A stretch of 64,000 bases of DNA from Chrysaora quinquecirrha (GCA_014526335.1 JACTAT010000145.1:44773-108772); one strand, 5' to 3'; positions 34,104 to 46,582 are shown, counted from the first letter of the stretch. Notes: generated from the sequence alone by a model not told the origin. Numbers and translations are program-made.

Positions 34104-35374
34104 CGACGACGAATGTTAGAGGCTATAAAAGGCCGTGGTGCTTGCATGACGGTATTTTAACTGTATTTTGTTCTGCATAAATTATTGGGGATAAAATCTT
34201 TTCATTATAAATCATATTCCTTGGGCATTTTTTGCGCTACATGAATTATTTGTTTTCCAATTTCAGATATAATTTACGAAATCTGAAATGAGTGTTTCAG
34301 CTCCAACCCAAGCAAGGAGTTTCAAGGAGCTTCACAACGTGACATTTTACATGCAAAAGAATCAACGACAAAATTCGTCATCAATGGCATTTGTGAATAT
34401 GTGGAATTGATAATTCAGTATGGAATAAATTCCTCCAAACACGGACCGGTATACTTATTTGCAAGGCATATCAATACCTAATCAATTGAAACAATTTATG
34501 ATTATTTCATTATCAAATATCGATGCAAACCAGAACTGGGCATTTAGAGATAACTGGAGGCTTGTGTTGCCCGGAGGCATGCACCCGAAAAAATGAGATT
34601 CCATGCGTACTTTGGATTTAGATATGTAAGAGACACGAAATAAGGTAAGGTTGCTGCACACTGAATTTTTCTAAGCAAATTATATTGCAACATTGGCATC
34701 TTGCATTTGATTAGAATTTAAAAGATTTAAGAAATACTATATATGGTGAAAATAGCGAAGATTGAAAAATAGTAACCCCTTTTGCAAGTTTTATTTTCAA
34801 AAGCATTAGAGATAACGCGAGAGGTTGAGCTTAATGCACTCTACACAGAGTTTGCAAGTATTTTTAACTTTATATAACTTTCGAACTTAACAAATTTATA
34901 ACTTTATAGAGTTCATAACAACTTTATAAGAACATCGAGGCTCAATTTGTCAAAAAAATAAAAACAACGTAAGAACTTTTCCAGCCTCAGATGAAAAATC
35001 TACTATCCAAAAAGCCTACCATTCCTGCTACAATCCAAACGCCATAATCTTGTCATGTCAGTGTCTTTTACTTTGCTTCTTTCACGGGGACGCATTTGTA
35101 ACCGAGAGTATACACAGGAAAACAAAACTACTCTTGACAACCAAACTTTGTCCCTAAACTGACCATAAAAAAATTGACCGTATCCCTGTCAATGTTCTTA
35201 AAATTTAGGTTTAAAATTTAGTTAAAATTTCTTACTGATTTAGGGTCAGTATTCGAAAACATCCCTAAATTTTCCCTAAAGTCAAATGAAGGTCGTCTCT
35301 CAATTGCCCCGAAATTGTGCCCTTTTTCTGTCCCTAAATAAAAGCGCATTCCTCAGCAAACGCCAATTGGTTCT
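34104..35374. other. intergenic, nothing recognised
   Basis: AT-rich, no exon candidates. The tract near 35150-35340 repeats CCCTAAA-type words weakly. Confidence 0.4.
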
Positions 35375-35376
35375 TA

Positions 35377-35757
35377 CTCTTAGGTGCCTAATTGCCGGGG
35401 GGGTCTCAATTAGCGGGGGTTGGATTTTTGTTGAAAATTAATTGCCGGGGGGTCCCAATTAGCGGGGGGTTGGGTTTTTGTTGAAAATTAATTGCCGGGG
35501 GTCCCAATTAGCGGGAGGGTTGGATTTTTGTTGAAAATGACTCAAGACTCAGACTCAAACTTTATCTTATTTTGTCTATGCAAGACTGGTATCTATTTAT
35601 TTTGTGACTTTGAATACTCTGATATGAATTTTCAATACGCGTCACTTACGCGAAGTTGAAAAATTTAATAAGCGGGGGGGTCCTAATAAGAGCGGGGGGG
35701 TTGGAAAAATTTTCAAAAACTAATTAGCGGGGGGGACGGCAATTAGGTACCTAAGAG
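35377..35757. mobile_element. intact TA-flanked MITE, CTCTTAGG family, copy 3
   Basis: CTCTTAGGTGCCTAATTGCC and GGCAATTAGGTACCTAAGAG are terminal inverted repeats directly bounded by TA (35375-35376, 35758-35759). The left part holds three tandem copies of AATTAGCGGGGGTTGG(A/G)TTTTTGTTG. It is the only copy of this family in the window with both ends. Confidence 0.8.
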
Positions 35758-35942
35758 TATTAAAATCAAATTTTGGACAGAACAACTGTAGATTTAAAGA
35801 ACAACATTGCTACTTTTTCCACTGTATCATAGAACTAGTATCACTGTATCATAGAACTAGTTATAACACACTAAATATAGGTGGATCCAGTTATATCGAG
35901 CTTTTCTTAGCTTGAAAACTTCAATACATGCCCAGTACTGTA

Positions 35943-36190
35943 CTCTTGGGTGCCTAATTGCCGTCCCCTCGCTAATCAACTTTTATGAAAAACTTCCAAC
36001 CCCCCCGCTCTTATCAGGACCCCTGGCTTATTAAGATTTACATCAATTTTGGTGTCGATTATTTTAACTTTTTTCACTTAGACCTTCTTTGTATGAAATT
36101 TCACTCTTGCACTATTTTTGGTTAACACTATGAATTGCCTTCGCCTATAAGTACTATAGATCCCACCGCATTGTACTCATATATGGTGCC
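35943..36190 (-). mobile_element. truncated MITE, CTCTTAGG family, copy 4
   Basis: It begins after TA with CTCTTGGGTGCCTAATTGCC, then CCAACCCCCCCGCTCTTATCA, the complement of the right half of 35377-35757. It then has the complement of the interior shared by copies 1 and 2 (CACTATTTTTGGTTA). Confidence 0.6.
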
Positions 36191-38194
36191 TATACATCAG
36201 GAGTTGTGGTATATGGAGGTTGGAAATAGTACACTGTGTTTATAACTACAGCAAGCAGAATATCAAGACGCAAATATATATGTACAGCTACCATGCAAGG
36301 GAAAATGCACCGTAAGAGCATGCCTACAGGTGAATGGGAATCATAGCTGAATATATCCAAATCCTTTAACCAAAAAACGTAAAAACCAGAGTCAGCATCA
36401 GTGAATTTCAAGAACTAACCTATCCACGATGCTAAGGATCTTCAGATTTAAAGTTCTGCTTGTACAGTACTTTGTTGCGCACCCAATGCTTAAGCTTCAC
36501 GTTTGCATGGAAAGCAAGGAACAGCGGAGTCAAAAGAAAACACACCCTATAAGTTCATAAGTACTAAATAAAGCTGATCGCAAAGTTTGAAACTGACACA
36601 AATTAAGGCTTACCAGGTCTTTGTTGATATACTAATAGGCATATGTTTTGATAATTAATAAAAACTTCAAACTCAAATGTTAGAAGATTCTTATAAAGTG
36701 CCCTTGATTGTGTTGTGTTGTTTATCCTGTTCCCTATGTGGCAACTTTAAACTCTGTCAGTAAAATTTTATAAATTTTTCGCAATTTGCGATGTTTTTGG
36801 ATTTGGTTTATTTTCATATACGTAGAGACATTTTCGTTCTTAAAGGAGAAGACAGATTACACGAAACATAACACAAAATGTTATAAACGCACTTAGGATT
36901 AGAGTGAACGCACAAAACTACCATATAAACGTAAATAGCGTTAAAGTAATGAATTGGAGAAACCCTGAATCCAGTTTCACAGTACGTATTTTGCAGGCAT
37001 GGAGTGGAAAGAAAAAAATGTACCAAATACCTTCCCGATTCTGCACTCCTCAAAACTTTGCATTTGTACAAAGAACAACACAAACCCTCCTTAATTGAAT
37101 TCATAAATTTTACACAAAATATTGCATGTGCTGATGAACCCTGAAGTGCTATTTTGAATCTTGTACAAGACGGTTTGAAAACGTTTAACTTCACGTCAGA
37201 AAAGATTTAATAAGTTGAAATGATCGTTTGATAGATTAGCAGACAAATTTGCAGGTATCACCACGGTTGATACCCTGTATTCAGACCCTCAGAAGAGAAA
37301 CAGAGGAGGGATTAAGCGAGGAACTTAAGATTTTCGAAAATCGTATGCCTCGCGGGACCTCTCGCCTATGCATTGCGACACGGAGGCCAGGTCCAGGGTA
37401 GAAGCCTCTTATCATATGGATAACACAACGATGTGGTTTTACATTTCTCAGGTCCCAAAAAACTGACTGCTATACCGCAAAATCTTGCTAAGAGAAAACG
37501 AAGCTTTCGAAATGATGAGCATTAAACCACAGTTTCTCATTGATTATTGATTTTAGAGCATGACTTGTTATTTTGACATCCATTCCGAAAGAACTTTCGA
37601 TGAACCTCTTTTAGAGATAACCAACAAATGGGGGTGTGAACTACAATTAGAGGCCTAAATTGCTCAGTAATGGTTGGCTTATCCAGTCTTGTCGAAGAAT
37701 TTACTAACAGAATCGGTTTAGATTAGTGCAAGTAGTAATGCTAGTTTTCTCGAACAATATAAAATAAGATTAAGAACAAGCAAGAATAAGGAACACTCCT
37801 AGCATAAGGGGTAGAGTGCTTGGTAATTAAAACATGTGGAAATGTTGTGGAATGTTTTTCAGAGGCATTAAACTCAACAGTAGTTGCTACAAGATAAGAT
37901 TATCGCAAACCTGTTCTTGTAGCTGGTATAACTTGATAATTAAAACATCCAAGGACTAATGACTGCCATTTGTTACAGATGTAAAATATGTTTCAGTTTA
38001 TTACCCCAAACACTGCCACTGAATGGAAAACCGCCATGTAATCAATCGAATTACACTTGGCATATACTATAGCCTTTACCAATGCTGATTGCTGCGGGTC
38101 TCATGTTGACAAAGCTTTAAGAAGTGCTTCTAAAGCTCTAAAATAATTATATTTTAGTAGATAAATGATTTAAAATAAGCTTTATTGAGCTTAC
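36191..38194. other. intergenic, nothing recognised
   Basis: AT-rich; frames up to 126 codons on the minus strand (36814-37194) look random, rich in Cys, Tyr and Phe, with no splice context. Confidence 0.4.
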
Positions 38195-38328
38195 CTGTAA
38201 CGCTTCAGAAAATCGCTGCTGTTGATGCTGATGCTCACTTGCGATGCGACGAATGCCGATGCAGATCCAATGCGTCCTCTCATCACTGATCAAATTTGAA
38301 TGGTATAATCTGGCCTCATTTTCATGCA
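38195..38328 (-). CDS. possible coding exon of unknown gene
   Basis: From an ATG at 38328 an open frame reads MHENEARLYHSNLI, DERTHWICIGIRRIASEHQ, HQQQRFSEALQ and stops exactly at a canonical donor GTAAGC (complement of 38189-38194), phase 0. The composition is charged and helical, unlike the AT-driven random frames around it. The frame also continues upstream of the ATG into NYKDR, so the start is uncertain. I do not recognise the family and no partner exon was found. Confidence 0.35.
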
Positions 38329-38389
38329 TTCTATCTTTGTAATTGTGGAGCAAATTCGTTGTTCCTATGACCACCACCAATAACTCAAT

Positions 38390-38545
38390 AAACATCATTA
38401 TCATCATCATTATCATCATCTTAATCATCATCACCATATGCATCGTTATAGCAATCATCATCACCACCATATTCATAACCATTACACCATAACCACCATG
38501 ATCATCATCATCATTAATTCATCACCATCATCATCATTTATCACC
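38390..38545. repeat. imperfect (CAT)n microsatellite
   Basis: Interrupted CAT/ATC triplets immediately upstream (minus-strand sense) of the exon candidate at 38195-38328. Confidence 0.85.
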
Positions 38546-39272
38546 ATGATCTTTTCACCGTGGCGTTTAACAACGAGACGAGTTATAGAACTCCTGAGCA
38601 TTTAGATCTCAGTAAAATTACATTTTCAGATAACCAGGAGAAAAAGATGTCCAGTAAGGGGTATCAGGATACCTAATAACTGAAAACAATAGAACAAAGA
38701 GCGTCCAAAGAGCATCCTTTAGCAACAATTAGCATCTCCTTAGCAATGACTGAACTTGTGCATGCATTTTAATATGAAGCACAATCATAAAACGTTTCAA
38801 AATTACCCCTATCATGTATAAATAGATCCAGCATTTTTGACAGGATATTGAAACGTAAATTTATACATTGTGGTTATACAATGTTGTGCATTTCTAGAAA
38901 TTATTTCCAGACAATCCTAGATTACAAAGTAATCATTTAATTTACAGAAAATTGATCACTTTTTTAGGTATCTAAGGGATATGAGGGCATAGAAAATACA
39001 GTTATCAGAAATGAACATATGTCTGGGGCAGATTGTCCACGGATTGTCCATTATAAACCCCGGACACATTATTTGCAAGGAAACCTAAAATTTTACTGCC
39101 CTGAGATTCCCTAAGAATTCCTGAAAATCCCTATGTCTTGGTAGCAATCTTTCATTATTTGCTGAAGAGTAGTAAAGTAGGTACGAAGCCTACGAGGCCG
39201 AAAACACATCGGAGGGACCACTAGCGCTCCTAGCGCTGCTTCACAAAGTCTAAAATCCTTCTCTGGTTTGCG
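38546..39272. other. intergenic, nothing recognised
   Basis: AT-rich, no exon or repeat signals. Confidence 0.45.
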
Positions 39273-39818
39273 CCCCGGGGGGTACTTAATATATTTTGGG
39301 TACTGGGGACGTGCCGCCCAAAATGGGATCGTTTTTCATAATTTTGGTATAAACATCCTTCAAGTTAGATCTTAGTAATTTTAATTAGATTATGTATTTA
39401 AGAGACTTTTGTAAATAGGACTTTTAGATTTTTATTTGAATTTTACTTTTGGGTCAGCGACCCCTTTGCAGTAATGCCAATTGGTTTTGCAAATTATTAA
39501 TATAGATGTAGATGTAGAACATGGGTCTTAATTTTCTGAAAATTGGTATAAATATGGGTATTGGTTTATCGATAATCAGTACAAACTTTATACGGTCTTA
39601 TTTTCGTTTGCTTTCACTTTTCGTGGCGAAGTTTGATTCGAAATGACATATTATAGCACATTTGATTTAAGCAGATATAGCAGTGTACGAGAAAATATTT
39701 TGGCATGATTTTGGGTATATATTTTAAGGATATTTGTATAAATATGGGTATGCATTTTGATTCTTGGGCGGCACGTCCCTATCCGAAGCCAAGTGAAGTG
39801 ACCCCCTGGGGCCCGGGG
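39273..39818. mobile_element. MITE with CCCCGGGGGGTAC ends, carrying a nested insertion
   Basis: CCCCGGGGGGTACTTAATAT ... GGGGACGTGCCGCCC at the left pairs with GGGCGGCACGTCCC ... CCCCCTGGGGCCCGGGG at the right. The related intact copy at 56354-56724 is about 370 bp; this one is about 545 bp because of extra sequence at roughly 39355-39520. Confidence 0.65.
39355..39520 (+). mobile_element. probable LINE 3' tail nested in MITE
   Basis: An AT-rich block with TTTTGTAAATAGGACTTTTA, a TTGAATTTTACTTTTGGG stretch and a short GATGTAGATGTAG tail, typical of 3' ends of non-LTR elements that end in small tandem repeats. It interrupts the surrounding MITE, so it inserted later. Confidence 0.4.
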
Positions 39819-40351
39819 AGGGGGTTTGCTGAAGTGCTTTATACGAGTTCTAAATGATTTCAATTTGTGGAACCAATATACATCTTCAGCTGTTTATTTT
39901 TCAGGCCGAACTCGTATACGTGTGTGTCATCATCAACACAACCACTATCACTTTGTTACTGTAATGTTGTATGGTGTCGCAAAAATTCCCTGAAAGCGCG
40001 TAAGTCTTTCTATGTTTTTAGAAATTGTTTCAGTTGCAATTAAAATGCACGTTTCAGCTTTAATTATATTCCAGTAATGATTTTCCGAAGCTTCTAGAAT
40101 ATCAATTTTTGGACCTGGGCTGCGGGTGTCTTGCTGATTGAACAGCTTCCCCAGACTCGCTGCATAAGACTCTGTTATGCTCCTTAGAACTGATAGGTCG
40201 AATAACAGACCTCATCCTGAGCTGCCTTGAATAACAACAGCAGCAACTACAGCGAGGGGGAAGGACTGGTGTAGCCCAGTCTATAGCTTCCCAGACTTCC
40301 TCGAGAATCGTAGTAGGAAGGAACAGCTACTTCACGCAAATGTAAAACGTA

Positions 40352-40722
40352 CACGTTTTTTTTATAAGAACAAAGTATATAAGAACTTAAGGCTTCAGAG
40401 GCTGAAAAGAACATGCTAAGAACATTACAAGGCTTTGTGAAGCTAGAAACAAATGAAAATTTACTTTCTTAGTGCGCTGTCCTGTTGTCAACTCTAGAAA
40501 ACAGGTGAACTATCAATCATTGTGACTATATGTGACATTTTATGTGACATTTTTACATGTGCGTCCCTTTTCGTAGCAATAATCACCTAATTTGAAAACA
40601 ACAGCTTTTTTAAAAGCAAGAAAATTAAGAACATGTTAAGAACATTTTGAGCCTTCAAATCGGAAAGATTAAGAACATTGCATGGCTTTCTTCAATTTCA
40701 GTGTTCTTATAAAAAAAACGTG
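40352..40722. mobile_element. TA-flanked MITE, CACGCTTTTTT family, copy 2
   Basis: CACGTTTTTTTTATAAGAAC and GTTCTTATAAAAAAAACGTG are perfect 20-bp inverted ends flanked by TA on both sides. Repeated AAGAACATG..AAGAACATT words inside. Confidence 0.8.
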
Positions 40723-40724
40723 TA

Positions 40725-42004
40725 TGTCTTCTTGCACGTTATGGTCTCCTTTGTGTCACGTCAGTAGTACTACGTCATAATAGCTAGAAATTTCTGTAAG
40801 AACATAGTTGCATGTATAATTTCTAACTATGCAATAAATCATGAGACTTGTTAAAGCTACAACCAAAGAATCTAGAAATTCTATAAACCACAATACTTCA
40901 CTCTTCCATTCCCTTTTCCCGTTCCCCGTTTTCCAGTCTCGATTCTCGATTTCCTGTTCGCCATCATTCCCCGTTCAAATTCAACGCCCCTTCTTCACTT
41001 TTTTGAGATGTCTCCTTTGGAATCGTACGATCCTGCTACCATTCTTTTTGTAAGAATACAAAGTTCTTTGAAAATAATTATGTATTTTTATTACGTTTTT
41101 GGACCCGATAAGGTATAATAGTGATAATTCGGAAGCAAGAAGGTCAGTGTTATCTTATTTCCATCGGCACCCAGTTTAAATTGATAAAATTACCTCAAAT
41201 CTTGCTGGAGTCTCAAATGTCTTCTAGGTCGTTCTAGTTAATCATTGAAGCATTGTAGTCGACGAGTTTCGGTCACGGTCGTAAATGGGTTACAAGGGTA
41301 TTTCACCTTGGTCAGGGACGCCAGATCGATGGTAGGACAAGGGGGCGGCCAGGAACGTAAGGGCAATTGAGATAAAAAATTAGTGGGGTTTGGTGGTACT
41401 CCCCTAGGAAATTTTTGTGTCCACGCCCTTTAGATGGGCCTAAAATGCAACAAAAGTTTTTAACGAGTGTAAATAATGTTTTTATACGACAATTTTTGGC
41501 TATGTCTCCAAATGCACGCATTTCGAATGGCACAATAATGGCGAAACATCGTATTTAACGTTGTCAAAGTCAATTATCGTTTTAAATTGAAAAGGCACTT
41601 TTGCCCCCCTTGCCCCCCTTAAGAAAGGGCAGGAGGGCGCTTGCCCCGGCGCACCCCCCTCTCCGGTGTCCCTGATTTTGGTATTTGGCGAAAAAGAGGT
41701 CCATAAGAAAGGTTGACTGCACGAGCAAGTTTTCGTACCTTTTGAAAAAGAGGCTCTTAGTTGAAAGGTGTATTCATGATGCTTAGCTTAGCTTAGCTAT
41801 GGATTACACAGTAACGGCAATCAACAAAAACAACCATTAAAAGGGGGTGTTTGGGTTTTACGGTTACACGGTTTTGCCAATATTCTTGCTCGAATTTTCG
41901 GTTTCTTCCGAAAAAGTGCGCGGTTTCTCGGTTTTCAAAATCTCGTCGAACGGTTTTACGGCATTTTTGGATAATTTTTTCGGTTTGTGGTTAAAATCTT
42001 TGCA
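40725..42004. other. intergenic, nothing recognised
   Basis: No gene or clear repeat; a C-rich patch (41600-41665) and CGGTTT-rich patch (41860-41990) are low complexity. Confidence 0.4.
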
Positions 42005-42268
42005 TTTTTGGTACTGAGTGTGGCCGAGTGGTCAAGGCGTTCGGCTCACGATCGCAAGGTCGTGGGTTCGAATCTCGTTGGGACCACTTTCCACAAGCCT
42101 ACAGTCAACTCAGCTGTCCATCCTTCCGAGGTCGGTAAATGAGTACCCAGGGTATTCGTTCTAGAATATCAGTCTGGGGGCACAAGCTGCAGGTCCACAT
42201 CAGCTGTATAGCTGCCAGAACCCCTGACCTGCATTAACAAATAAAGATTGCTTGCTTGCTTGCTTGCG
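42005..42268 (+). mobile_element. tRNA-derived SINE
   Basis: The head contains an RNA polymerase III A box (TGGCCGAGTGGTCAAGGCG) and B box (GGTTCGAATCTC), as in Leu/Ser-type tRNAs. The acceptor stem does not close into a clean cloverleaf. An unrelated body of about 170 bp follows, and the element ends in AATAAAGA and a (TTGC)n tail at about 42246-42267. Head, body and simple-repeat tail are the layout of a SINE mobilised by a LINE with the same tail. Confidence 0.8.
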
Positions 42269-43646
42269 GATATGCTAATTGAATCACGATCAAATCATCC
42301 AATTTACCTCAAAACCAACTCAAAGAAATTTTGGGGAACCGCAAACCGTCATGCTCAATGATCCCCTCCTCAAACCCTTCTCTCATAAAAAGGTCCGAGG
42401 CATCACGCAGGCTAGTTGCGAGGGGCTTGAACCTTGTAACCCGAAGCAATCTTCAATTGAGACGCTCGGGGGGTCAGGGCTCGAGATATAAATTGGAAAC
42501 TGCGAGGTGGGCTATGAGTAAAATATGGAATGCTGAAATTGGGAGATATGGAATGTTATAAGGGAATCGAACCGCATAAACGTCTGGCTAGTTCGAAGGG
42601 AAATTAGCGCCATGTTATTCCCCTCATTTTTTAAATTCATGAATTTTACAATATTGCCGAAATTTCTTATTAATCAGCCCCCCTTTTCCTCCCTCGAAGA
42701 GGTGCGACAGAGAAAAACACAATGTACAGATTCATACTGCGTCTACATTACTATACATTAAATACGGTACTACATTCATTCTAAATACGGTACTACATTC
42801 ATTCTAAATACTATATGTGGGCATTGGAAGTGCGAAGTGGCAAGGTGGACGCGTAAGGTTGGACAAATTACCGCCGTAGGTAGCTGAAGTACCCCTGTGG
42901 GCAGGCAATGCCAAACCTTGGGAATATTTGTTGTGTGCTTGACGATAGCGTAGCGATACAGAGTGCCGGGTCTCTGTCGACTACGAGTGAGGTCCAGCAA
43001 TCCAGAGAGGGGTGCACGGATGTAGAGAGGGGGCCGGGTCCCCATTGCAAGCATCCATGTCCAACTCTGGTGTGAAACGTTCAATAGTGGTTTGATTGCA
43101 GGGCAGTTTAAGCTGTAGTTTGTAACATTTCTGAGTCTTTTCTGGGGAGAGTGCAGTTATATTGCACTTCTTGCCACTAATCACACTTGTGTGGTTGCCC
43201 CCTTGGTATCTATGCATGCCCAACTGCCTCAAGACATTTGATTCGTGCAGAAAAATTGTCTTCCATAGTGGAATGGAGATAATAAATTAATCCAATAACG
43301 TTCTTGGGACGTTTTCAGGATATTTTAGGCTTTCTATTCAAAAAATGTATCGATCATCGATAAGAAATTGTTTTCGAAAATTAATCTAGTCAGTTTTGAA
43401 GATAACGAAAACGAAAACAAGATGAAAAAGACCTTCAGGTGATTCCCGTTGACTAAAAGAAAACAGCAAACAGCATCTATATGAACTACACGTGCTTTTA
43501 AAGAATTTTCTAAGAATCCTGTTCTTAAGAAGAGAGTCAGGAAAAGTTGCGGCCACTCGGTCATGGACCGGAGGAACGTAATTTAGAATAAAGGAAGATC
43601 CTTTGCCACACCCAAAACACGCGACACGTCTGTTCTGCATTGCTCG
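42269..43646. other. intergenic, possible LINE flank
   Basis: Overlapping short minus-strand frames at 42776-43232 include LGMHRYQGGN, faintly like Arg/Gly-rich stretches of non-LTR elements, but no domain can be supported. (GTACTACATTCATTCTAAATAC is directly repeated near 42770-42810.). Confidence 0.35.
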
Positions 43647-44318
43647 GTGCGGACAGTTAACTCATGTTGTAGTAGCCTTGCAGTATTGGGTGAATTAGGG
43701 AGATTGCCTTTGAAACTAGCGATCTTTAAGCATGCACTCATGTATTATCACAGGCTGCTTACTTCAGAAAATGACTCCTTAGTACATAAAGCTTTAAAGG
43801 AAAGTGTCAACTTGAACTCAAAGGGCTCAACTTGCTGGGTCTCTACAATCAATTTACTTTGCAAGGCCCTTGACATTGATCAGGATAGATTAAGTCTTTT
43901 AAAACCAGCCTTCATCAAGAGGCTTGTATCCAAACGCCTTGAAAGTACATTCCATCAGTACTGGAAAGTTAAGATTAGCTCTCCGAATGGGGTCAGTAGG
44001 AAAGGTGGAAATAAATTGCGCACCTATAATCTTTTTAAGACCCGCTTTCCGAAAGAGCCCTATTTGGCTTTGAAAAACGGAGACTCTAGACGACTGTTAT
44101 CTAAATTTAGATGCAGCGACCACAGCTTGGAAATTGAGCTGGGTAGACGGAAAGGCACATCGGAAGAACACCGGCTGTGCAAAAATTGTAATTTAGGCGA
44201 TGTCGAAAATGAAGAGCATTTTCTTCTAGAGAGTCCACTTTCCTTAAAAGGGGATATTTCAAAAGTCTGTGACACTTGCTTAACAGTAGAATTTTTCTAT
44301 AATCAGCATATTACTTAA
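43647..44318 (+). pseudogene. 5'-truncated LINE polymerase C-terminus
   Basis: A 223-codon open frame. It begins near LAVLGELGRLPLKLAIFKHA, a motif found after the reverse transcriptase domain of non-LTR elements. It ends with KFRCSDHSLEIELGRRKGT, EHRLCKNCNLGDVENEEHFL, the C-terminal Cys/His region of these polymerases. The normal FHLLxCPLY ending has changed to FLLESPLS. The catalytic domain is absent upstream, so this is the usual 5'-truncated insertion. The nearly intact frame suggests a fairly young copy. Confidence 0.75.
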
Positions 44319-44570
44319 TTATTTGCCCATAGGCTGAACCGTTATGCAAAATTGGAATGAAAAAGTGCAATTTATTTTCTTCTACAGTCAATATCTGCTC
44401 TGATACAGGAAAAATCTGCTGAGTCAGCGTAAATTTTAACTAAAAATATCTTTTCCTGGGATTTCAGTATTAGCCTGATTTTAAGTGTGTAATTTCTAAT
44501 CAAAAGCTTCAACAGATCCAGCTGAAAAAGGTTGCACTGTGGTGTTTAGTTCTGGAGATAGGAGATGTGT

Positions 44571-44951
44571 CCTTCCGTTACTTTATCCCAATTCTTTCCG
44601 TTACTTTTACAACTGTAAAGAAGGACTATGCTAGTGGCTAAATATCTGATAACTTCTTAAACCTTTGGGCAGCCTTGAAAGAGTAGTGATTGCAGTTAAA
44701 GAAACAGTAGTTTTTATGGACCCAGCCTCAAGCGACAAACTTTAGGTATAAATTTTTTGCTTCCTATCTTTCCTTCCGTTACTTTATGTTAAAAGGTTCC
44801 TGTAACACAGTGTGTGTATGATCTAAACTTCAAACTGTGTCCAAAGAACATAAGTAGTGTGTAGATATTTGAAGAAAGTTTTCAGTTGTTTAGCATCAAC
44901 AGGACAGAATCAGTGGCTCTGGTTTTGCATCCATTTCCTTCCGTTACTTTA
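44571..44951. repeat. spaced repeat of CCTTCCGTTACTTTAT
   Basis: CCTTCCGTTACTTTAT occurs at 44571, 44772 and 44937, and TTTCCGTTACTTTTA at 44594. Intervals of about 165-200 bp hint at a decayed long-unit tandem repeat just after the LINE fragment. Confidence 0.5.
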
Positions 44952-46487
44952 TTTACCCTTTTGAAATATCCCCAAAACTAGCATTTGCTGCTCGATCTAT
45001 ATCTAATTAAATCGCCTTTGCAGTAATTACTTTTTATATTGACTATGTTATTATCAAACTTTAAATACTTGTTTTGTTGTTAAAGTAGACGACGCTCTGT
45101 GAGTTGTTGCAAGTCTATAACAATGAAATGAAAAATGAAATGGTTCTCAGCTACATACTGGTATTTTTGTCTGGAGTAAGATTGAACACTTCTCTAGGCT
45201 ATGCATACGAAATATTGATGTAGACTCATAAAATTTAAAGAAATTTGTAATTGAACTAAGTCAAATTAATAGTCGCACCAAAAAGAGGAAAGTTATCTGT
45301 TTCTTTTTGTCGTACTTGCATGAATCACCGCGATATTCATTTCAACGTAATATAATTGCATTTTCAATTGCCGAAACATAAATAGAAATTGCTCATGGCG
45401 CAGCATTGTATTGGAAATTGGTTGATTATCCTATCAATCATTTTCATTGCATTTCAATCTTCCAATCAGATGCCGGTCAGCTGGCTTTTTGGACTGTCAA
45501 TTTTGAAATATTTTCTCGTCTTTTGTGGGACTAAATTGTCTTAGGGATAAGATCGTGCTCTTGCCACTGCTTATAATTATTATGTTTTCCCACGAGTTTC
45601 TCAAAGGTGCTGTGGCGTCATGCATGGCATCATACAGCTCATTTGTGATGTCAAAAGCTGAGCGAGATCGTGGTTCGATCCCTAGCTACGGTAACGTCAC
45701 ATCCCGGGTCGAGGTCTCAATTAGTTAGCCTAGTATCCTAGTACTGAGCTGAGACAGAGCGATTTTCACTAAATGCACCATCTCACCTTTCACCTTAACC
45801 TTAGCCTTGTTAAGCAACGATGTGTTAGCGACAACGTCGTTGATTTTGTTCTTGTTGTAGCGTAGAACGCGAGGGGCAATTCACTCCTTGGAATCTCGTA
45901 CATCCTGGGCTAGAATCTCTATTGTATTCGCACGCAGGAATCTTGCGAGAATCCATTTGTTTCAATAGGAATCTCGCTAAATTATTAAGCTAGGCCTACG
46001 CTTGGGCCGATTAACGCCAACATGGGCGTCTTCGCTCTTCAATGCTTGCAGTTACAAACTTTAACTAAAACGGGACGGCACCTTCACTACATCTTTATGC
46101 GCGTCCAACCCCGTTGTGTTGTGATATTAGTTATGTTAATTATTCGTTTATGCTGATAATCATTAAACCAAATATGGACATTTGATTGACATTTGATAAT
46201 TATGGGATTGGAAGTATTTTTAGGCTTTGCGAGCACGTTTTTGGGGAGTTGGTTTTTATGGAAGTTCTTTGAGAGTTCGTAGAGTTATGATGGTATCTTT
46301 TGGTGATAAATTGGTGATTATCATTTATTGTATATAGTGTAAATATTATAAAAACTGCTATTTGTTCTTTGTTACTCTTTTGCTCGGATCATTGCACCGC
46401 ATACCACGGTAATAAACACAACAGTTGCTAAATAGTAAACCTGTCACCCTGGAGACGAGGTTGAATAGTGAGTGGCCTGAAAGACCA
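44952..46487. other. intergenic, one MITE end
   Basis: No gene seen. GCGAGGGGCAATTCACTCC then AATCTCGT at about 45872-45902 resembles the left end and interior of the 4269-4380 MITE. A B-box-like GTGGTTCGATCCC lies at 45671. Confidence 0.4.
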
Positions 46488-46582
46488 TATTTAGGTCAAT
46501 TTAGGATCATATTCAGGCCAATTTAGGACAAATTTAGGCCAATTTAGGATCACATTTAGGGCCAATTTAGGCCCATCCTTAA
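46488..46582. repeat. short tandem repeat, (GGCC/GATC)AATTTA unit
   Basis: Six to seven imperfect copies of TTAGG(CC/AT)AATT/CATA-type words in tandem, downstream of the GPCR gene. Confidence 0.8.

Noticed and set aside
36814..37194. 126-codon minus-strand ORF
   Set aside because: AT-rich chance frame, Cys/Tyr/Phe-rich with no family resemblance.
42005..42085. Functional tRNA gene
   Set aside because: A and B boxes are good, but the acceptor stem does not close and the sequence runs into a SINE body and tail.
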